17,674 nucleotides of DNA, from positions 1 through 17,674 of the forward strand of contig JAIEQT010000185.1 in NCBI GenBank assembly GCA_019747455.1. The letters are read 5' to 3'. Origin of the DNA: Chitinophagaceae bacterium (GTDB lineage Bacteria > Bacteroidota > Bacteroidia > Chitinophagales > Chitinophagaceae). Under the pieces are notes generated by a model. The model had not been told where the DNA came from and ran no database searches. It saw nothing but the letters and a program-made list of their open reading frames with translations. Positions within the stretch are counted from its first letter, which is position 1. Every line of letters starts with the position of its first letter. Below are positions 15,007 to 17,674 of this stretch, in pieces. The translations under genes and the position numbers were made by a program.

Positions 15007-16722
15007 ATGAAAAAGAACACAATTTTTACAATACAAAAAGGACTGTTAAGATCCACCGTTAGCACGTTTGCACTTACCGCATTATTAGGTTTGCAAGCTT
15101 GTAAAAAAGACCTGGAGGTTAACAATCCCAATTCTCCAACAGTAGGGGGTAATGTTACTAATGAAAGTGGCATAGCTGCCTATGCAAAAGGTACCGTTTA
15201 TTGGAACGGATTTAATTATGGTAATGGCTGGTTGGGAGATAGTTATTTTTCCCTACCCTGGGGTTATATTGAATTAATGGGGGATGTTGTTGGAGGTGGT
15301 CAGGGCTCTAACAACCAAACAACAACGATGGGGGTTCCCGATCGTTTTCAAGCAGATCCAGCAGATGCCACTACTGTTTTTACTAATCCTTCTCCTCAGG
15401 TAAGTATTATCCGCTCCTTCAATACACAGGCTGCAAGCTCGAATGCGAATAATGCCCTGATTTATCAGTGGACGAGTAATTACGCACTGATAAATGCCGC
15501 TAATTTAATAGTTGAAAACCTAGGAAATGTTTCAGGACTATCTGTTGACAAAGCAAATACCATTAAAGCCTGGGCAGCTTGGTGGAAGGGATACGCTTAT
15601 TCACAAATCGGATCTTTATATTATGCAGGCTTAATTATCGACAAATCGAATACGGTTGTAAACACCTATGTAGATAAAAATGCCATCATTGCTGAATCTA
15701 ACCGTAACCTCAGCGCTGCAGCTACATTGCTCAATGGAATAAGCAATCAGGGTGATTATGCTGCTATGATTGCACAGTTGATCCCTAAGCAAAACCAAGT
15801 AGGATTAGGTATGCCCCCTACTTCAGCTCAATGGGTACGCATCATTAATACCATGTTGGCCAGGAATATTGTTTTGAATAAGCTGGCTCCTTTTGTTAAT
15901 GGTAGTTTAACTGCAAGTATATCAAAGTCTAGCACCACAGCCATGACGAATGCAGACTGGCAGTCTGTTATTACTTTATGTAATAATGGAATTCGTTCGG
16001 GTGATTACGTGTTCACCGGTCGTTCTTCCGCTGCTAATTCTTTCTTTTCTGCAAGTGGTGGTACTGTGGCTTCTTTAGCGGCAATTAGCAACCAAAACTC
16101 AACCTATAAAGTGAGTGAGCGCCTTGTTCAACAATTTAAATCGAATGATAAGCGACTTGCAAACTTTAGTACAACTAACGGTACTTTCTTTGGCGACGCC
16201 AATACTAACAGTACACGATACACTTTAGTAGATGGTGTAACTGCTGGTTTGTCGGGTATCCCTATATTTGGTTCACGCCAGGCGGGAGGTATCGAAATTT
16301 ACCTTTCACCCACCTATGAAGAAAATACACTGATGCTGGCTGAAGCAAATATTCGTTTAGGAAATGTACCTGTTGCGCTTACACAAATAGATGCAGTAAG
16401 AAGTGCACAGGGATCGGGTGTAAGTACTTTAACAGGGTTGCCTTTAACAGCTGCACAAGCTATGACGGAACTTACGATGGAACGTTTGGCTGCATTGGCT
16501 TTTAGAGGTTTATCATACTATGATTTGAGAAGATGGGGCTGGACCTATTCCATTGCCAATGGTGGTGGTCGTTATGGATGTAATGTTATCTTCCGTAATA
16601 CACTCTATACCAATGCCACATTTAATTATAACTATATGGATTATTGGGATGTACCTGCAGATGAGCTTGTAAAAAATCCTCCTGCTGCTTCGAGTGCAGT
16701 GGTTAAGAACCCCAATTATTAA
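15007..16722 (+). CDS. SusD/RagB-family nutrient-binding outer-membrane lipoprotein
   Basis: A 571-residue lipoprotein. The signal peptide ends in lipobox LQAC with Cys32; the following KKDLE fits the lysine-acidic type of surface export signal seen in Bacteroidota lipoproteins. The family pattern is clear in the C-terminal half: EENTLMLAEANIRLGNVPVAL with IDAVRSAQGSG, and ELTMERLAALAFRGLSYYDLRRWGW near the end. SusD proteins form the hinged lid over the SusC barrel at the cell surface and bind the substrate first. It starts 18 bases after susC and is surely co-transcribed. A strong terminator follows 39 bases after the stop, so the operon is a simple susC-susD pair. Substrate unknown. Confidence 0.95.
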   Translation: MKKNTIFTIQKGLLRSTVSTFALTALLGLQACKKDLEVNNPNSPTVGGNVTNESGIAAYAKGTVYWNGFNYGNGWLGDSYFSLPWGYIELMGDVVGGGQGSNNQTTTMGVPDRFQADPADATTVFTNPSPQVSIIRSFNTQAASSNANNALIYQWTSNYALINAANLIVENLGNVSGLSVDKANTIKAWAAWWKGYAYSQIGSLYYAGLIIDKSNTVVNTYVDKNAIIAESNRNLSAAATLLNGISNQGDYAAMIAQLIPKQNQVGLGMPPTSAQWVRIINTMLARNIVLNKLAPFVNGSLTASISKSSTTAMTNADWQSVITLCNNGIRSGDYVFTGRSSAANSFFSASGGTVASLAAISNQNSTYKVSERLVQQFKSNDKRLANFSTTNGTFFGDANTNSTRYTLVDGVTAGLSGIPIFGSRQAGGIEIYLSPTYEENTLMLAEANIRLGNVPVALTQIDAVRSAQGSGVSTLTGLPLTAAQAMTELTMERLAALAFRGLSYYDLRRWGWTYSIANGGGRYGCNVIFRNTLYTNATFNYNYMDYWDVPADELVKNPPAASSAVVKNPNY

Positions 16723-16761
16723 ATGTTTTCTCATAGTTTCTCTTGTTTAATTTTTAAGTAC

Positions 16762-16785
16762 GCGAGCCCCATTCCTGGGGCTCGC
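16762..16785 (+). terminator. Intrinsic terminator of the susC-susD operon
   Basis: A 9-bp perfect stem, GCGAGCCCC (16762-16770) with GGGGCTCGC (16777-16785), closes a six-base loop ATTCCT. The stem is GC-rich in AT-rich surroundings and is followed by CTTATTTCG, a modest T-rich tail. It lies between susD and the next gene. Confidence 0.85.
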
Positions 16786-16794
16786 CTTATTTCG

Positions 16795-16802
16795 TAACTT
16801 TA
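16795..16802 (+). promoter_or_regulatory. Possible -7 promoter box for the secreted hypothetical gene
   Basis: TAACTTTA differs from TAnnTTTG at the last base and ends 12 bases before the ATG at 16815. It lies just after the operon terminator, so the gene needs its own promoter here. No -33 element is convincing. Confidence 0.3.
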
Positions 16803-16814
16803 ATAAAAACAATT

Positions 16815-17522
16815 ATGTATAAGGTAAGTATCATTTGTTTGTTTGTATTTAGTCTTTTGAATAACAATACATATGCTCAAGCCTCCAACACAGGGTTACT
16901 AGTTGGCAAATGGGATCAACAAATGGTTATTACCGATATGAATGGAAGACCCTTTAAATCTTCTTATGATGATGTAAAAGGAAGCCCCTATTTAAGGGAC
17001 AGTTTCAATATTGGTACAATCCTTCTTAGTAATGGAACAAAAATTAATCATATACTGTTGCGTGTAGACCTCTGTAACCAATCTGTTCAGTTTAAAGCAC
17101 AAGATGGTCAACAACTATACGTTGGCGCGTCTGAAGTGATTGAAGTAAATTATGAGGACGTATTTGCCGAAAATGCCTCTGTAAAACTCAGAACGCATTT
17201 TCCGCCTGTAGATTTTCATAAAGCAAATGAGTTTTTTGAAGTGCTATCAGAAGGTTCAATAACTTTATTAAAGTCTACAACAAAACGAATAGATATTCAA
17301 AAGCACGGGTTAAGCGGAGAAATTTCAAAAGAGTTTATTACCTATATAGATTACTATGTCCTGAAAGAAGCAAAAATGATCCGATTAAAACACGATAAAG
17401 ATTTTATTCGTGGTATTTTTTCAGACAAAACAGAAAAAATGGAAGCTTACCTCCACAATTACAAGAAAATAATAAGGCAGGAGGCAGATTTAATAAATAT
17501 ATTTAATTATTATAATATGTAA
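16815..17522 (+). CDS. Secreted protein of unknown function
   Basis: A 235-residue protein with a signal peptide (MYKVSIICLFVFSLLNN, cleavage near AQA at about 21-23). The mature part contains KGSPYLRDSFNIGTILLSNG, LLRVDLCNQSVQFKAQDG and FFEVLSEGSITLLKS. This order of short beta strands recalls small exported proteins common in Bacteroidota that have no assigned role, but I cannot name a family. There is no lipobox, transmembrane anchor or catalytic motif. It sits between a susC-susD operon with its own terminator and the start of another leader of the same kind, so it is probably a single-gene transcript. A link to either transporter is not shown by the sequence. Confidence 0.75.
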   Translation: MYKVSIICLFVFSLLNNNTYAQASNTGLLVGKWDQQMVITDMNGRPFKSSYDDVKGSPYLRDSFNIGTILLSNGTKINHILLRVDLCNQSVQFKAQDGQQLYVGASEVIEVNYEDVFAENASVKLRTHFPPVDFHKANEFFEVLSEGSITLLKSTTKRIDIQKHGLSGEISKEFITYIDYYVLKEAKMIRLKHDKDFIRGIFSDKTEKMEAYLHNYKKIIRQEADLINIFNYYNM

Positions 17523-17564
17523 TTGGCTAAAATGCCTTCAAAAATGAATAAAACCTTAAAAAAT

Positions 17565-17663
17565 CATTAAAATTAATGAATTGTTAAGGTTTGTCAACAG
17601 CTATTTGGTTATTTAGGTGGTCAAAAAGCCTGATAAAAGGCTTTTATACCTAAAATTAACAAC
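17565..17663 (+). promoter_or_regulatory. susC-type leader element, copy B, with the same nested hairpin
   Basis: This is a near repeat of 11555-11652. The outer stem is TTTAGGT (17612-17618) with ACCTAAA (17648-17654). The inner stem is AAAAGCC (17624-17630) with GGCTTTT (17639-17645), around loop TGATAAAA. All stem bases are kept; the differences fall in the loop, the internal bulge and upstream. The structure again ends 9 bases before ATG (17664). Confidence 0.7.
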
Positions 17664-17674
17664 ATGAGAAAAAA
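17664..17674 (+). CDS. Start of the next gene, probably another susC (only 11 bases visible)
   Basis: ATG AGA AAA AA reads M-R-K, the same first residues as the susC at 11653 (MRKK). It sits 9 bases after an identical hairpin. The call rests on the copied leader; no domain is visible. Confidence 0.45.

Noticed and set aside
11555..17674. The two leader copies as ends of a transposon
   Set aside because: They are direct, not inverted, both abut start codons, and no transposase or integrase lies between them.

Overview
The window looks like a chromosomal segment of a Bacteroidota bacterium, probably of the Chitinophagaceae or a near relative. The evidence is two SusC/RagA-type TonB-dependent receptors, a SusD lipoprotein, AT-rich DNA, poor Shine-Dalgarno sequences, a TAnnTTTG-like promoter box before pepF, and the Bacteroidota pairing of ricT with holB. 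The lineage is inferred from protein and gene style; no 16S gene is present.

Layout. At 1-743 (minus) is the first 247 residues of a SusC-like receptor that continues beyond the window. At 921-2159 (plus) is an unrecognised single-span membrane protein. Then mutL (minus, GTG start) lies back to back with an M3 oligoendopeptidase (plus, 4080-5789). From 11185 down to 5868 five minus-strand genes follow one another: radA, comF, a secreted glutathione-peroxidase-like protein, holB (GTG start) and ricT. They mix DNA repair, replication, competence-like and redox functions, so this is a housekeeping cluster rather than a pathway. From 11653 onward the plus strand carries a complete susC-susD pair, a strong terminator, a small secreted protein of unknown role, and the first codons of another gene that is probably a second susC.

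Two kinds of structure are not explained by the genes. (1) Four short palindromic arrays are built from phased 7- or 8-base words: one AGATTNN array inside the mutL linker, kept in frame, one AGATTNN array after comF, one GGGTTNC array between pepF and ricT, and one GACGNNNN octamer array touching the radA stop codon. All have a left arm, a short spacer and an inverted right arm. (2) About 100 bases immediately upstream of susC are repeated just before the end of the window, upstream of the next start codon. Both copies hold the same nested hairpin ending exactly 9 bases before ATG, which makes a candidate cis-acting leader RNA shared by neighbouring susC-type operons.

No rRNA, tRNA, transposase, integrase, CRISPR array or recognisable defence system was found. 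All alignments and counts were done by eye.
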